DNA of 64,000 nucleotides from JBBSAT01 sp046351235. GTDB lineage: Bacteria; Myxococcota_A; Polyangia; Polyangiales; Sandaracinaceae. Made by a program: the position numbers and the translations under genes. Each line of letters begins with the position of its first letter. Positions within the stretch are counted from its first letter, which is position 1. Of the stretch, positions 36,656 to 49,879 are shown in pieces. Where the stretch lies: positions 1,426,001 to 1,490,000 of the forward strand of contig JAXLYV010000001.1 of NCBI GenBank assembly GCA_046351235.1. The letters are read 5' to 3'. Under the pieces are notes generated by a model. It worked only from the letters and a program-made list of their open reading frames with translations, was not told the DNA's origin and ran no database searches.

Positions 36656-38935
36656 TCAGCCGTGGGCGCGCCCGTTCTTCTGCTCTTCGAGCAGCGCGAG
36701 GCCGATCTCCATCGCGCGGCGCGCCCGCACGAGCAGCTCCGCGTCGCCTTCGATCTTGCCCTTCGCCGCGGCGAGCTCGGCCTCGAGCGCCGCGATCCGG
36801 GCCGCGCTCTCCTCGTTCGTCTTCTGGGCCGTCGCGAGCTCGGCCTGCGTCTCGGCGAGCGCCTCGCTGGCGATCGTGTGCTGGTTCTCGCTCTCGGCGA
36901 GCTTGCGCCCGATCGCGGCGAGGTCGGCCGAGTGCTTCCGGTTCGACTCCTCGAGCGCCGTCGTGTGCGCCTTCGTGAGCTCGCTCTTGGCCGCCTCGAG
37001 CGCGGCCGCGTGCTTGGCGTCCTTCTCGGAGAGCGCCGTCTCGTGGCTCTTCGTGAGCGCCGCCGTCGCGCTGTCGTGGTTCTCGCGCATGGCGACGGTC
37101 GCCTGCTCGTGCTGCGCGACCAGGCTCGCGAGGGCCGCGTCCTTGGCCTCGCGCTCGCGATCGAGCGCCTGCGCGTGCTCCGCCGCGAGCTTGGCGAGCG
37201 CGTCGGCGTGCTCCTTCTTCGCGGCCTCGAGCTGCTCTTGATGCTGCTGCGCGAGGATCCCGAGCTCCTTGGCGGACTCGGCCATGCGGTCCTCGACCGC
37301 GCGCTGGTGCTCTGCTTCCTTCTGCTCGATCGCGCGCTGATGCTCGGCCTTGGCCGCGTCCAGCGCCTTCGCGTGCTCGCTCTTGGCCGCCTCGAGGGCC
37401 TTGGCGTGCTCGGCCTTCGCGGACTCGACCGCCGCCGCCTGCTCGGACTTGGCCGCCTCGAGCGCCGCCGCGTGCTCCGCCTTGGCCGCTTCCAGCGCCG
37501 AGCCGTGCTCGCCCTTGGCCGCTTCGAGCGCGGTCCCGTGCTCCTTGCGCAGCGACTCGAGCGCCGCCTCGTGCTCGCTCACCTTCGCGGCGAGGGCCGC
37601 CGCGTGGCCCGTGCGCGCTGCTTCGAGCGCGCTCTGGTGCTCTTCCGAGAGGCGCGCCGCATCGGCCGCGCGCGTCGCCTTCTCGCTCTCGACCTCGGCC
37701 TCGAGCTTCTTGACGCGCGCCTCGGCGCGCTCGGAGCGAGCCTTGAAGTCCTCGGCGCGCTTGGCCGCCGTCTCCTTGTCGCCCTGCGCCGCCGTCAGCT
37801 GATCGGTGAGATCGGCCGCCGCGCGCTCGAGCTCGAGGTGCTTGTCCTGCGCATCCGCGATCTGGCGCTCGAAGCCGAGGCTCTTGTCGCGCAGCTCGAG
37901 CAGCTGCTTCTCCTTCGCGCTGAGCTGGTCGCGGAGGTCGAGGAGCTCCTTGTCCTTCTTGTTCAGCGTCTCGCGCAGGTCGAGGAACTCGCGGCTCGAG
38001 ACCCCGGTCGTCTTCGCACCGCCGGCCGCCGCGCTCTGCGCGAGCTTGCGCGTCTCGGCGAGCTCCTTCTCGAGGTTGGCCACCTCCGCCTTCAGGCGAT
38101 CGACCGGCGCGGCCTTCTCTTCGGCTTCCTTCGCGCGATTCTCGGCGCGCGCGAGCGCGAGCTCCGCCTCGCGCAGCTTGCGCTCGAGCTCCTGCACGGC
38201 GGGCGAGGGACCGGCCGGCGCGGCGGGCGCGGCCGGCGCAGGCGGCGGGGACGCGGCCGCGGGAGCCGGAGCCGGCGGTGCCTTGGGCGCTGCCGCGACG
38301 GGCGCGGGCTTGGGCGGTGGAGGCGCGGCGGGCGCGGGCGCGGGCGGCGCCTTCACGGCGGCCGCGAGCGCGGGTGGGATCACGCCCACGGTCGTGTGCT
38401 CGTCGTCGCCCGAGACGAGCGCGTCGAACGCGCTGTCGGCGAAGGCCTCGATGTCGGGATCGACGGTGCGCGCCGCGTGCAGCTCGGTGCTGCCGCTCGA
38501 CTCCATCGACACGTCGAGGTCGCCCTCGATCGCGATCTCCTCGTCGGCCGCGAGGTCGTCCAGCGGAAGGATCGCGCGCACGCGCTCGACGAGCTCGTCC
38601 ACGCCGATGGGCTTGCGCACGTAGTCCTCGGCGCGCGTGCGCAGCTTGCGATGCTGCTCGAAGATCTCTTCGGTCGCTTCGCTCGAGAGGATGACGATCG
38701 GGATCGACGCCGTGTCCGGGCTCTTCTTGAGCTTCTTGCAGACGAGGAAGCCGTTCACCTGCGGTAGCTCGATCGTGAGCAGGATGAGGTCGGGGCGCGA
38801 CTGCGAGGCCGAGTCCACCCCCGCGTTCCCATCCTCGGTCACGTCGACGACCGCACCGTGACGGCGCAGGCGCTCGGCAACGTCGGCTGCGAACGCGGCG
38901 TCGCTCTCGAAGAACAGGATGCGCTTCTGGGACAT
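36656..38935 (-). CDS. FrzS-like pseudo-receiver and coiled-coil protein
   Basis: A protein of 759 residues. The N-terminal response-regulator fold (about 1-120) has the acidic pocket (E10, D12), the switch Ser and the conserved Lys in VRKPIG, but the phospho-acceptor position is Thr54 (LILLTIELP). The start (MSQKRILFFESDAAFAADVA) and the QHRKLRTRAEDYVRKP segment resemble Myxococcus FrzS, a polar motility protein with an atypical receiver. An acidic stretch, a Pro/Ala-rich linker (about 190-250) and a long coiled coil (about 260-755) follow, including nine 11-residue repeats. A scaffold role in polarity or motility is inferred. It heads a four-gene operon. Confidence 0.85.
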   Translation of the reverse strand: MSQKRILFFESDAAFAADVAERLRRHGAVVDVTEDGNAGVDSASQSRPDLILLTIELPQVNGFLVCKKLKKSPDTASIPIVILSSEATEEIFEQHRKLRTRAEDYVRKPIGVDELVERVRAILPLDDLAADEEIAIEGDLDVSMESSGSTELHAARTVDPDIEAFADSAFDALVSGDDEHTTVGVIPPALAAAVKAPPAPAPAAPPPPKPAPVAAAPKAPPAPAPAAASPPPAPAAPAAPAGPSPAVQELERKLREAELALARAENRAKEAEEKAAPVDRLKAEVANLEKELAETRKLAQSAAAGGAKTTGVSSREFLDLRETLNKKDKELLDLRDQLSAKEKQLLELRDKSLGFERQIADAQDKHLELERAAADLTDQLTAAQGDKETAAKRAEDFKARSERAEARVKKLEAEVESEKATRAADAARLSEEHQSALEAARTGHAAALAAKVSEHEAALESLRKEHGTALEAAKGEHGSALEAAKAEHAAALEAAKSEQAAAVESAKAEHAKALEAAKSEHAKALDAAKAEHQRAIEQKEAEHQRAVEDRMAESAKELGILAQQHQEQLEAAKKEHADALAKLAAEHAQALDREREAKDAALASLVAQHEQATVAMRENHDSATAALTKSHETALSEKDAKHAAALEAAKSELTKAHTTALEESNRKHSADLAAIGRKLAESENQHTIASEALAETQAELATAQKTNEESAARIAALEAELAAAKGKIEGDAELLVRARRAMEIGLALLEEQKNGRAHG
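37280..37577 (-). repeat. Nine 33-base units encoding hendecad coiled-coil repeats
   Basis: Units encode EHxxALEAAKx (11 residues) nine times, for example EHGSALEAAKA and EHAKALEAAKS. The 11-residue spacing predicts a hendecad, straighter coiled coil than heptads. Last two units have drifted (EHQRAIEQKEA, EHQRAVEDRMA). Confidence 0.85.
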
Positions 38936-39069
38936 GGCCGGGCGAGGATAGAGGCGCGGCTCTCCCGCTGTCAACGCATGCCTTCGTCGATCTCCCTGTA
39001 ATTTCAGGGCGATTCTCGTGTCGTGGCAACGCCGTGGCGATGTGCGCGAGGAAGCGGCACGATGAGGCC

Positions 39070-39942
39070 ATGCTGCCCGACGTCCCGGATCCGACGCTCT
39101 ATGCAGCGCCCTTCTTCCTGCTCGCCATCGTCCTCGAGGTGTGGGTGCTGCGGCGACAGCGCCGCGCCGGGCGCGACGTGCTCGCCTACGACGACACGAA
39201 GGACACGTGGGCGAGCCTCGCGATGGGCGTCGGCTCGCTCGTCACGGTCACGGCGATCAACACCGGCGTGTACTGGCTCGCGACGTGGCTCTGGCCGCAT
39301 CGCTTCCTCGACCTCGGCGAGGGCGTGCTCGGCTGGACCGCGGCGATGGTCGGCTGGGACTTCGCGTACTACTGGCATCACCGGTGGGAGCACGAGGTGC
39401 GCCTCTTCTGGGCGAGCCACGTCAGCCACCACTCGAGCCAGAAGTACAACCTCTCGACGGCGCTGCGGCAGCCGTGGACGCCCGTGCTCGGCATCCTGCT
39501 CTACCCGCCGCTCGCGCTGCTCGGCGTGCGCCCGTGGATGATCCTCGTCGCCGGCGGCTTCAACCTGCTCTACCAGTTCTGGGTGCACACCGAGGCGATC
39601 GGGAAGCTGCCGCGCGCCTTCGAGTGGGTCTTCAACACGCCCTCGCACCATCGCGTGCACCACGGCTCGAACGGCGCCTACCTCGACAAGAACCACGGCG
39701 GGATCTTCATCGTGTGGGACCGGATGTTCGGCACCTTCGAGGAGGAGCGCGAGCGCGTGGTCTACGGACTGACGAAGAACATCGCGACGTACAACCCGTT
39801 CCGTATCGGCTTCCACGAGTACGCGGCGATGTTCCGCGACGTGGCGCGCGCCAAGAGCCTGCGCGAGGCCTGGGGCTACACGTTCGGCCCGCCCGGCTGG
39901 CCGCACAGCGTCGCCGCCGCGCGCGACGCCGGCAAGCCTTGA
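39070..39942 (+). CDS. Sterol desaturase / fatty acid hydroxylase superfamily protein
   Basis: An integral membrane di-iron enzyme of 290 residues. Histidine clusters HHRWEH (about 105), SHVSHHSS (about 118-125) and HRVHHGSNG (about 194) are the metal ligands. About four to five membrane segments flank them. It would hydroxylate or desaturate a lipid using O2. ATG at 39070 is chosen because MLPDVPDPTLYAAPFFLLAI matches the usual family N-terminus; starts at 39034 and 39040 are alternatives. It is divergent from the FrzS operon. Confidence 0.9.
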   Translation: MLPDVPDPTLYAAPFFLLAIVLEVWVLRRQRRAGRDVLAYDDTKDTWASLAMGVGSLVTVTAINTGVYWLATWLWPHRFLDLGEGVLGWTAAMVGWDFAYYWHHRWEHEVRLFWASHVSHHSSQKYNLSTALRQPWTPVLGILLYPPLALLGVRPWMILVAGGFNLLYQFWVHTEAIGKLPRAFEWVFNTPSHHRVHHGSNGAYLDKNHGGIFIVWDRMFGTFEEERERVVYGLTKNIATYNPFRIGFHEYAAMFRDVARAKSLREAWGYTFGPPGWPHSVAAARDAGKP

Positions 39943-39949
39943 GCGCCCG

Positions 39950-40957
39950 TCACTCGCAGGGGAGCGGCAGACAGACGAAGCGATTCGGCGCCGACGGATT
40001 CGACGGGTTCGGCACGTCGTAGCAGCCGTAGCCCTCGCGGCAGCCGGTCTCGGGGAAGAGCGTGTGATCGCAGCGCGCGGCGCACCCGGCATCACCGCGC
40101 CCGGTCAGATCGGCGCAGCCCGTGAACGCGCGCGCGCCCGCCTGATCGGGACAGCTGCCGGTCGGGCACGGGAGCGTGCAGGTGCCGCCGGGGAAGCCCT
40201 CGGCCGCGCGGCGACAGATGCCACCCGTGTACGCGCAGTCGGCGTCGCTCGTGCACGGGCCGCCGATGAAGCCGCGCAGGTACGACGTGGGATCGGCGAG
40301 CTGCGCATCGCAGGGGCCGAGCGTGTTGGCCGAGGCGACGGGCGCGCCGACGACGGCCACGTGATCGGACCAGCCGTAGCTCGTGCCGCCGAAGAGGTGC
40401 TGCGCCGCGAGCGGAGAGACGTCCCACACCGGCGCGCCGGCGCCGACCTCGACGCAGACGTTCGGGCCGATGTCGGCGACCTGCACGATCACGCAGTGCG
40501 TGCGCGCCTCGTCGACGAGGCGCACGTGCTGGCCGCACGCGAAGCGCTGCGCGTTCGCGGCGTAGTACCAGGTGCCGTCGGCGGTGCCGCCGCAGGAGAC
40601 GCTCTGCGTGTCGGCGCCTCCCCCGAAGGTCGTGAGCTCGTACTGCTGATCCTGCGGAACGCGGTCGTCGGTCGAGGGCGAGGGAGCGCGCGCGAGGCAG
40701 GCGCTGACCGTCTCGCCCGCGGGCCCGCCCGTGCTCGGCACGGTCCAGGGCGCGGGCGTCGGCGGCATCGCGATGGTGCAGCCGCCATCGAGACCGCCGG
40801 CGTCGTTCCCCATGCCCGCGTCCACGGAGGGACCCGCGTCCGGCGCGCCCTGCGCATCCACGGGCGTGCCCGCATCGAAGCGACCATCGACGTGCAGCGA
40901 CGCGCCGTTGCAGCCGGCGACGAGCGCGAGCGCGGAGAGGCAGCAACGGGCGTCCAC
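39950..40957 (-). CDS. Cys-rich lipoprotein with double-psi-beta-barrel-like domain
   Basis: A protein of 335 residues. Lipobox LVAGC (Cys about 16), then an Asp/Gly/Ala-rich spacer. Residues about 95-205 (YYAANAQRFACGQHVRLVDE, VIVQVADIGPN, VWDVSPLAAQHLFG) resemble RlpA/expansin-type double-psi beta-barrels; the C-terminal 110 residues are Cys-rich. The GTG at 40957 is the only start near the signal peptide; no good ribosome site is visible. It could bind cell-wall or extracellular polysaccharide. Convergent with the desaturase gene. Confidence 0.72.
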   Translation of the reverse strand: MDARCCLSALALVAGCNGASLHVDGRFDAGTPVDAQGAPDAGPSVDAGMGNDAGGLDGGCTIAMPPTPAPWTVPSTGGPAGETVSACLARAPSPSTDDRVPQDQQYELTTFGGGADTQSVSCGGTADGTWYYAANAQRFACGQHVRLVDEARTHCVIVQVADIGPNVCVEVGAGAPVWDVSPLAAQHLFGGTSYGWSDHVAVVGAPVASANTLGPCDAQLADPTSYLRGFIGGPCTSDADCAYTGGICRRAAEGFPGGTCTLPCPTGSCPDQAGARAFTGCADLTGRGDAGCAARCDHTLFPETGCREGYGCYDVPNPSNPSAPNRFVCLPLPCE

Positions 40958-41052
40958 GAGCGCGAGGCTAACGCATCGCACACCGATGCGCTGGCGCTCG
41001 GCAAAGAGTGCTCGCCCCGGAGGACCCGGACGGACGCGGTCCCGCTTCGGGC

Positions 41053-42297
41053 TCACCCGAGCTCGAGCCGGATGTTCGAGACGAGCGCCTTGAGCGCTTC
41101 CTTCGCGCCTTCCGTCGTCGCGTGCCGCACGAGCGCGTGGCCCTCGCCCTCGTAGCCCTCCGCGCGGCGCGTCCCGAGCGCGGGCAAGCTGATCTCGACG
41201 AGCGCGTCGCCGACCTGCTCGCGTGCGGCCGCTTCGCCGTGGATGCGCACGATGCGATCGCCGTGCCCCTGGCCGCGGAAGAACGCGGCGCCCGCGGCGC
41301 GCTTGCGCGTCGGCGCCTCGAACTCGTCGCAGGCCACGAGGCGCGCCCACGCGCCGATCATGTCGACGTCGTGCGTGAGGCTCATCAGCGGCATGATCTG
41401 GACGCCCGGCGGCCGCGCGCCGACCTCGGAGACGAGGCGGGAGCCGTCCTCGCGCAGGAACCACTCCATGTGCGTCAGCCCCGACCACTCCGAGCGCGGG
41501 CCGGCGCCGAGCGCCTCGAGCGCCGCCGTGTTCGTGTCGTGGAAGCCGGTGAACGTGGGATCGTCGGCCTCGGCCGGGAGCAGCACGCAGTACTGCATCC
41601 AGGGGTTCTCGAGCACCTCGAGCGGCGACGGGAAGTAGCGCGTCCCCGAGCGCCACACGGGCTTGCCGAGCACGGAGACGGTCTCGCAGGTGTGCTCGCG
41701 CGCGCGCACGAACTCCTCCACCTGCACGGGCGCACCCGGGCGCGGCCCTTCGCCCGCGGCGATCATCGCGTCGAGATCCGCGGCGCTCTCGATGCGGCGC
41801 GTCGCGCGCGCACCGAGCCCGGCCTGCGGCTTCACGATCGCCGGATAGCCGAGGCGCGCGACGGCCTCCCGCAGATCGCGCTCGGTCTCGGCGAGCCAGC
41901 TCTTGGCGACGGGGAGCCCCGCGTTGCGGAGCACCTCTTTCATGCGGTCCTTGTCGCGGAAGTTCCGCGCCGTCTCGGTACGCATGCCCGGGATGTCGAG
42001 CGCGTCCCGGGCGGCCGCGAGCGGCATCTGCAGCTGCTCGAGCGCGCCCGCGAGCCGATCGACGGGGCGAATCGCGCGCGAGATCGCCTTCAGCGCCCCC
42101 GCGAGCTGCCGCCCGTCGAGGCAGCTCGGCACGCGGTAGTGCCCGGCGAGCCGCTCGCGGATCGCCATCGGGAGCGCCGACTCGGGGGACTCGCTGACGA
42201 GGCTCGTCTCGACACCGTCGAGGTCGATGAAGGCGCGCACGTAGCGCAGCGTGTTCGAGAGAAAGTGCGGCGCGACGAGAACGACGTGTCGATCCAA
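41053..42297 (-). CDS. ATP-grasp enzyme with TTG start
   Basis: A protein of 414 residues with an ATP-grasp fold: RNFRDKDRMKEVLRNAGLPV (about 110-130) marks the central lid region, YPAIVKPQAGLGARATRRI (about 150-168) the ATP-binding loop, and RLVSEVGARPPG (about 285) the metal-binding acidic/Asn region. It should ligate a carboxylate to an amine via an acyl phosphate. Substrates are unknown. The TTG start is decided by GGAGG 7 nt upstream and by the family-like N-terminus (RHVVLVAPHFLSNTLRYVRA). Confidence 0.85.
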   Translation of the reverse strand: MDRHVVLVAPHFLSNTLRYVRAFIDLDGVETSLVSESPESALPMAIRERLAGHYRVPSCLDGRQLAGALKAISRAIRPVDRLAGALEQLQMPLAAARDALDIPGMRTETARNFRDKDRMKEVLRNAGLPVAKSWLAETERDLREAVARLGYPAIVKPQAGLGARATRRIESAADLDAMIAAGEGPRPGAPVQVEEFVRAREHTCETVSVLGKPVWRSGTRYFPSPLEVLENPWMQYCVLLPAEADDPTFTGFHDTNTAALEALGAGPRSEWSGLTHMEWFLREDGSRLVSEVGARPPGVQIMPLMSLTHDVDMIGAWARLVACDEFEAPTRKRAAGAAFFRGQGHGDRIVRIHGEAAAREQVGDALVEISLPALGTRRAEGYEGEGHALVRHATTEGAKEALKALVSNIRLELG

Positions 42298-42380
42298 GCG
42301 AGACCCTCCGCGGTCATCGTATCCGGACCCCGTCGCCTTCCGCTCCGAAATCGGCCCCGCCCGGAAAGAGCCGGCGGGAG

Positions 42381-42513
42381 GCCCCGACGCGACGCCGCGC
42401 GCCGGCGCGAGCTCGGTGCACGCACCGACGGCAACGGCGACGACCAGCCGCCCCGACGCCACGCCGCGCGCCCGCGCGCGCTCGATGCACGCACCGACGG
42501 CAACGGCGATGAT
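42381..42513. repeat. Two-copy 69-bp direct repeat upstream of the ATP-grasp gene
   Basis: Copies start at 42381 and 42450 and agree over about 64 bases, including an identical block (TGCACGCACCGACGGCAACG plus GCGA). Only a few substitutions differ. They occupy the 341-base gap (42298-42638) before the TTG start. The period (23 codons) would keep the upstream frame open. Confidence 0.8.
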
Positions 42514-42542
42514 GACACCTCCGCGAGCCGCGAGCCCCCTCG

Positions 42543-42631
42543 CACGCGAGGGAGCGAAGCGACCGAGGCGAAGAGGGGGTGAGGCGCATCCGGCTCCGCC
42601 GGTGCGCCGAGGGGGGGCGCCCAGCCCCCCC
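42543..42631. terminator. Hairpin-rich 3' region of the small lipoprotein gene
   Basis: On either strand: CCTCGCACGCGAGG near 42536-42551, GCGCATCCGGCTCCGCCGGTGCGC at about 42584-42606 (described by its arms GCGC..CCGG and CCGG..GCGC), and a perfect 8-bp stem GGGGGGGC/GCCCCCCC at 42611-42631. They follow the stop at 42639 and probably end that minus-strand transcript. Confidence 0.5.
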
Positions 42632-42638
42632 TGAAGAA

Positions 42639-43136
42639 CTAGTTCGGCTGAGGCTCCGGATCCCCCAGGACGGGGCGCGTGTTCGGCTGCGGCTCCGGGT
42701 CCGGGCGCGTGCCGCCGCGGAAGAGCATCGCGCCCTGCGCGTCCGCGGCGTGAACCGCGGCGGAGAAGCCGGCGACGAGCGCGGCCGCCGTGTCGTCGGC
42801 CCCTGCCGCGTCGAGATCCGACTGGACGTCGCTCACCGTGTCGACGCAGACGACGTCGCCACTGCCATCCACCGCCGCGACGAGGCCCGCCTGAAGCGAG
42901 GCCACCTCGAAGCGCAGGTGCGATCCGTCCCCGATCAGCCCCGCACAATCGGGCGCGTCGAGCGCGCCGGCGTCGGCGATCGGAAGCGGGCTCGCATCGG
43001 AGTAGAGCCCGGAGCCCTCCCCCGCGACCAGTGCCGGATCGCTGCTGCATCCGACGAGCGCGACCGAGGAGCACGCCGCCAGCGCGAGCAGCGCGCGGAC
43101 GAGCGACCGTTTCGTTCCCTGTTCCCGATTCTTCAT
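42639..43136 (-). CDS. Small lipoprotein downstream of a sigma-54 regulator
   Basis: A protein of 165 residues with signal peptide and lipobox ALVGC (Cys about 29). The mature domain is acidic and helical, and the tail ends with two copies of a DPEPQPN motif. No family is recognised. Its ATG lies 8 bases after the stop of the large regulator, so they are in one transcript; an output or sensor-partner role is possible but not shown. Confidence 0.7.
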   Translation of the reverse strand: MKNREQGTKRSLVRALLALAACSSVALVGCSSDPALVAGEGSGLYSDASPLPIADAGALDAPDCAGLIGDGSHLRFEVASLQAGLVAAVDGSGDVVCVDTVSDVQSDLDAAGADDTAAALVAGFSAAVHAADAQGAMLFRGGTRPDPEPQPNTRPVLGDPEPQPN

Positions 43137-43144
43137 GACGCCGC

Positions 43145-47074
<3,930 letters not shown>

Positions 47075-47299
47075 GAGCACTCCCTCGGCGAGCTCGGCGA
47101 TTGCCCACCCGGACGTCGGGGGAGCGCCACCGAGGCCAGCGGGCGCAGACGCGCCATGGCCGCCCGAAAGGTACGGCGAGGTGCCCCCCGCTTCAAGGGG
47201 GCCCGCCGCGTCCGAGGCATGGACGCCGCCGCCCGAGCCGGCGCCGGCCACGTCGAGCAAGCGCAGGTGGGGGGGCCGGCGAGACATGGCGTGCGTTCA

Positions 47300-47315
47300 C
47301 GCAAGCCACGTTCCA
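47300..47315 (-). promoter_or_regulatory. Sigma-54-type promoter of the regulator gene
   Basis: On the minus strand TGGAACGTGGCTTGCG matches TGGCACG-N4-TTGC-W at all but two positions with correct GG-N10-GC spacing. The predicted start of transcription is near 47290, giving a leader of about 215 bases before the ATG at 47074. This also argues against translation from 47287. Confidence 0.5.
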
Positions 47316-47423
47316 CGCGCAGCACGCCAGAAACACCGAAGAAACCGCGGCAAGCGCGCGGGACGCGTGCATCGGCTGACGGCGGATGGCACGGCTGCGC
47401 CGAGAAGGCGCGCCCATCGGGTT

Positions 47424-47478
47424 CTGCCGCGCCGCCCAATCGGTACTGCCGCGCCGCCTATCGCTACTGCCGCGCCGC

Positions 47479-47487
<9 letters not shown>
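47424..47487. repeat. 21-22-bp tandem repeat over the stop codon of the FHA regulator
   Basis: Three copies of CTGCCGCGCCGCC-(T/CA)-ATCG-G/C-TA start at 47424, 47446 and 47467. The last copy contains the stop of the gene at 47479. The rest of the 190-base gap up to 47287 shows no other feature apart from the sigma-54-type element. Confidence 0.85.
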
Positions 47488-48972
<1,485 letters not shown>

Positions 48973-49100
48973 CGGCCGGCGTCGTGCGGGTGGGCCTTTT
49001 CTGGTATAGCAGAGCCCGCCTCGTTCCGGACACCGTCGTTTCCCGCCGTCGGGAAGACCGTCGGCGCCTCCGCCGTAGGCGATGCAGGAGACGCACGAAC

Positions 49101-49625
49101 ATGATGGGGATGCTTCGGATCGCAGGGTTGGGTCTGTTGGTGGCTTCTTTCGCGCTCGCCGGGACGGGCTGTGGCCGCCGCCGTGCGCGCACCGCCGCCC
49201 CTCCGCCGCCCGCGCCCACGACCGGGTCCTACGTGGTCGCCGGCGCCTACCAGGGCGCCGCCGCGGACTACGTCTCGCAGCACATGGCGGTGCGCTACCA
49301 GCAGTACGCCTCGGACATGGTCCCCTCGTCGTACCTGCAGTACGGCAACCTCTACGAGGGCCAGGAAGAAGAGTTCTCGACGGTGTTCGAGGTCGGCTAC
49401 TGCTACCGCGTCATCGGCGTGAGCGGCGAGACGATGGCCGATCTCGACCTCTTCATCGTCGACGAGAACGGCAACCCGATCGCGTCGGACACGGGCGTCG
49501 AGAACTTCGCCGTGCTCGGCATGGGCTCGGACATGATCTGCCCGCGCTGGACCGGCCCCTTCTACATCACCGCGCGCGCGTACCGCGGCTACGGTGACTA
49601 CGGCGTGCAGGTCTTCCGCCGCTGA
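49101..49625 (+). CDS. Predicted lipoprotein with PPC-like C-terminal domain
   Basis: A protein of 174 residues. The signal peptide ends near LAGTGC; the lipobox is not perfect (Gly at -3), so lipidation is probable rather than certain. A Pro-rich spacer leads to a beta-sandwich-like region (about 90-174: FSTVFEVGYCYRVIGVSGET, MADLDLFIVDENGNPIASD, FYITARAY) like the pre-peptidase C-terminal domains. ATG at 49101 is chosen for the signal peptide; GGAG lies about 12 nt upstream. No enzyme motif. Confidence 0.75.
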   Translation: MMGMLRIAGLGLLVASFALAGTGCGRRRARTAAPPPPAPTTGSYVVAGAYQGAAADYVSQHMAVRYQQYASDMVPSSYLQYGNLYEGQEEEFSTVFEVGYCYRVIGVSGETMADLDLFIVDENGNPIASDTGVENFAVLGMGSDMICPRWTGPFYITARAYRGYGDYGVQVFRR

Positions 49626-49647
49626 GCGACGGGTAGAGCGGGAGAGC

Positions 49648-49684
49648 AAGACGCCCCGGGCCGAAAGGCTCGGGGCGTTCTTGT
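49648..49684 (+). terminator. Intrinsic terminator
   Basis: AACGCCCCGAGCC pairs with GGGCCGGGGCGTC-type arms: ACGCCCCGGGCC then GAAA loop then GGCTCGGGGCGT, followed by TCTTGTT. It begins about 23 bases after the lipoprotein stop. Confidence 0.85.
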
Positions 49685-49710
49685 TCGGCGAGACCCGCGC
49701 TCGGTCCTCG

Positions 49711-49756
49711 GGGGCCGATACGCGGCCCCCTCCATCGGGAGTGAATCCCGATGGAG
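49711..49756. other. Two hairpins downstream of the terminator
   Basis: GGGGCC/GGCCCC arms at 49711-49729 and an 11-bp perfect stem CTCCATCGGGA/TCCCGATGGAG at 49730-49756. They lie in the gap between the lipoprotein terminator and the intron's 3' exon. Function not evident. Confidence 0.5.
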
Positions 49757-49839
49757 CCTCCCCCTCGTATCGCTCCGCGAGAGAGGGCGACAGGTTTCCT
49801 GGTCGGGTCGCGGCGGGGGTTCGCCCCCGCCGCTCCCAC

Positions 49840-49873
49840 AGATCCGGACGTGCGGATTTCCCGCATCCGGCTC
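49840..49873 (-). ncRNA. Group II intron domain V
   Basis: Minus strand GAGCCGGATGCGG, GAAA loop, TCCGCACGTCCGGATC: the catalytic domain V helix of about 34 nt with GNRA-type tetraloop and 2-nt bulge. Domain VI (GCGGCGGGGGCGAACCCCCG stem) follows directly. Confidence 0.93.
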
Positions 49874-49879
49874 TTCGGC

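Noticed and set aside
47075..47287. 71-residue N-terminal extension of the large regulator
   Set aside because: Low complexity, no ribosome site at 47287, and a sigma-54-type promoter would start transcription almost on that codon.
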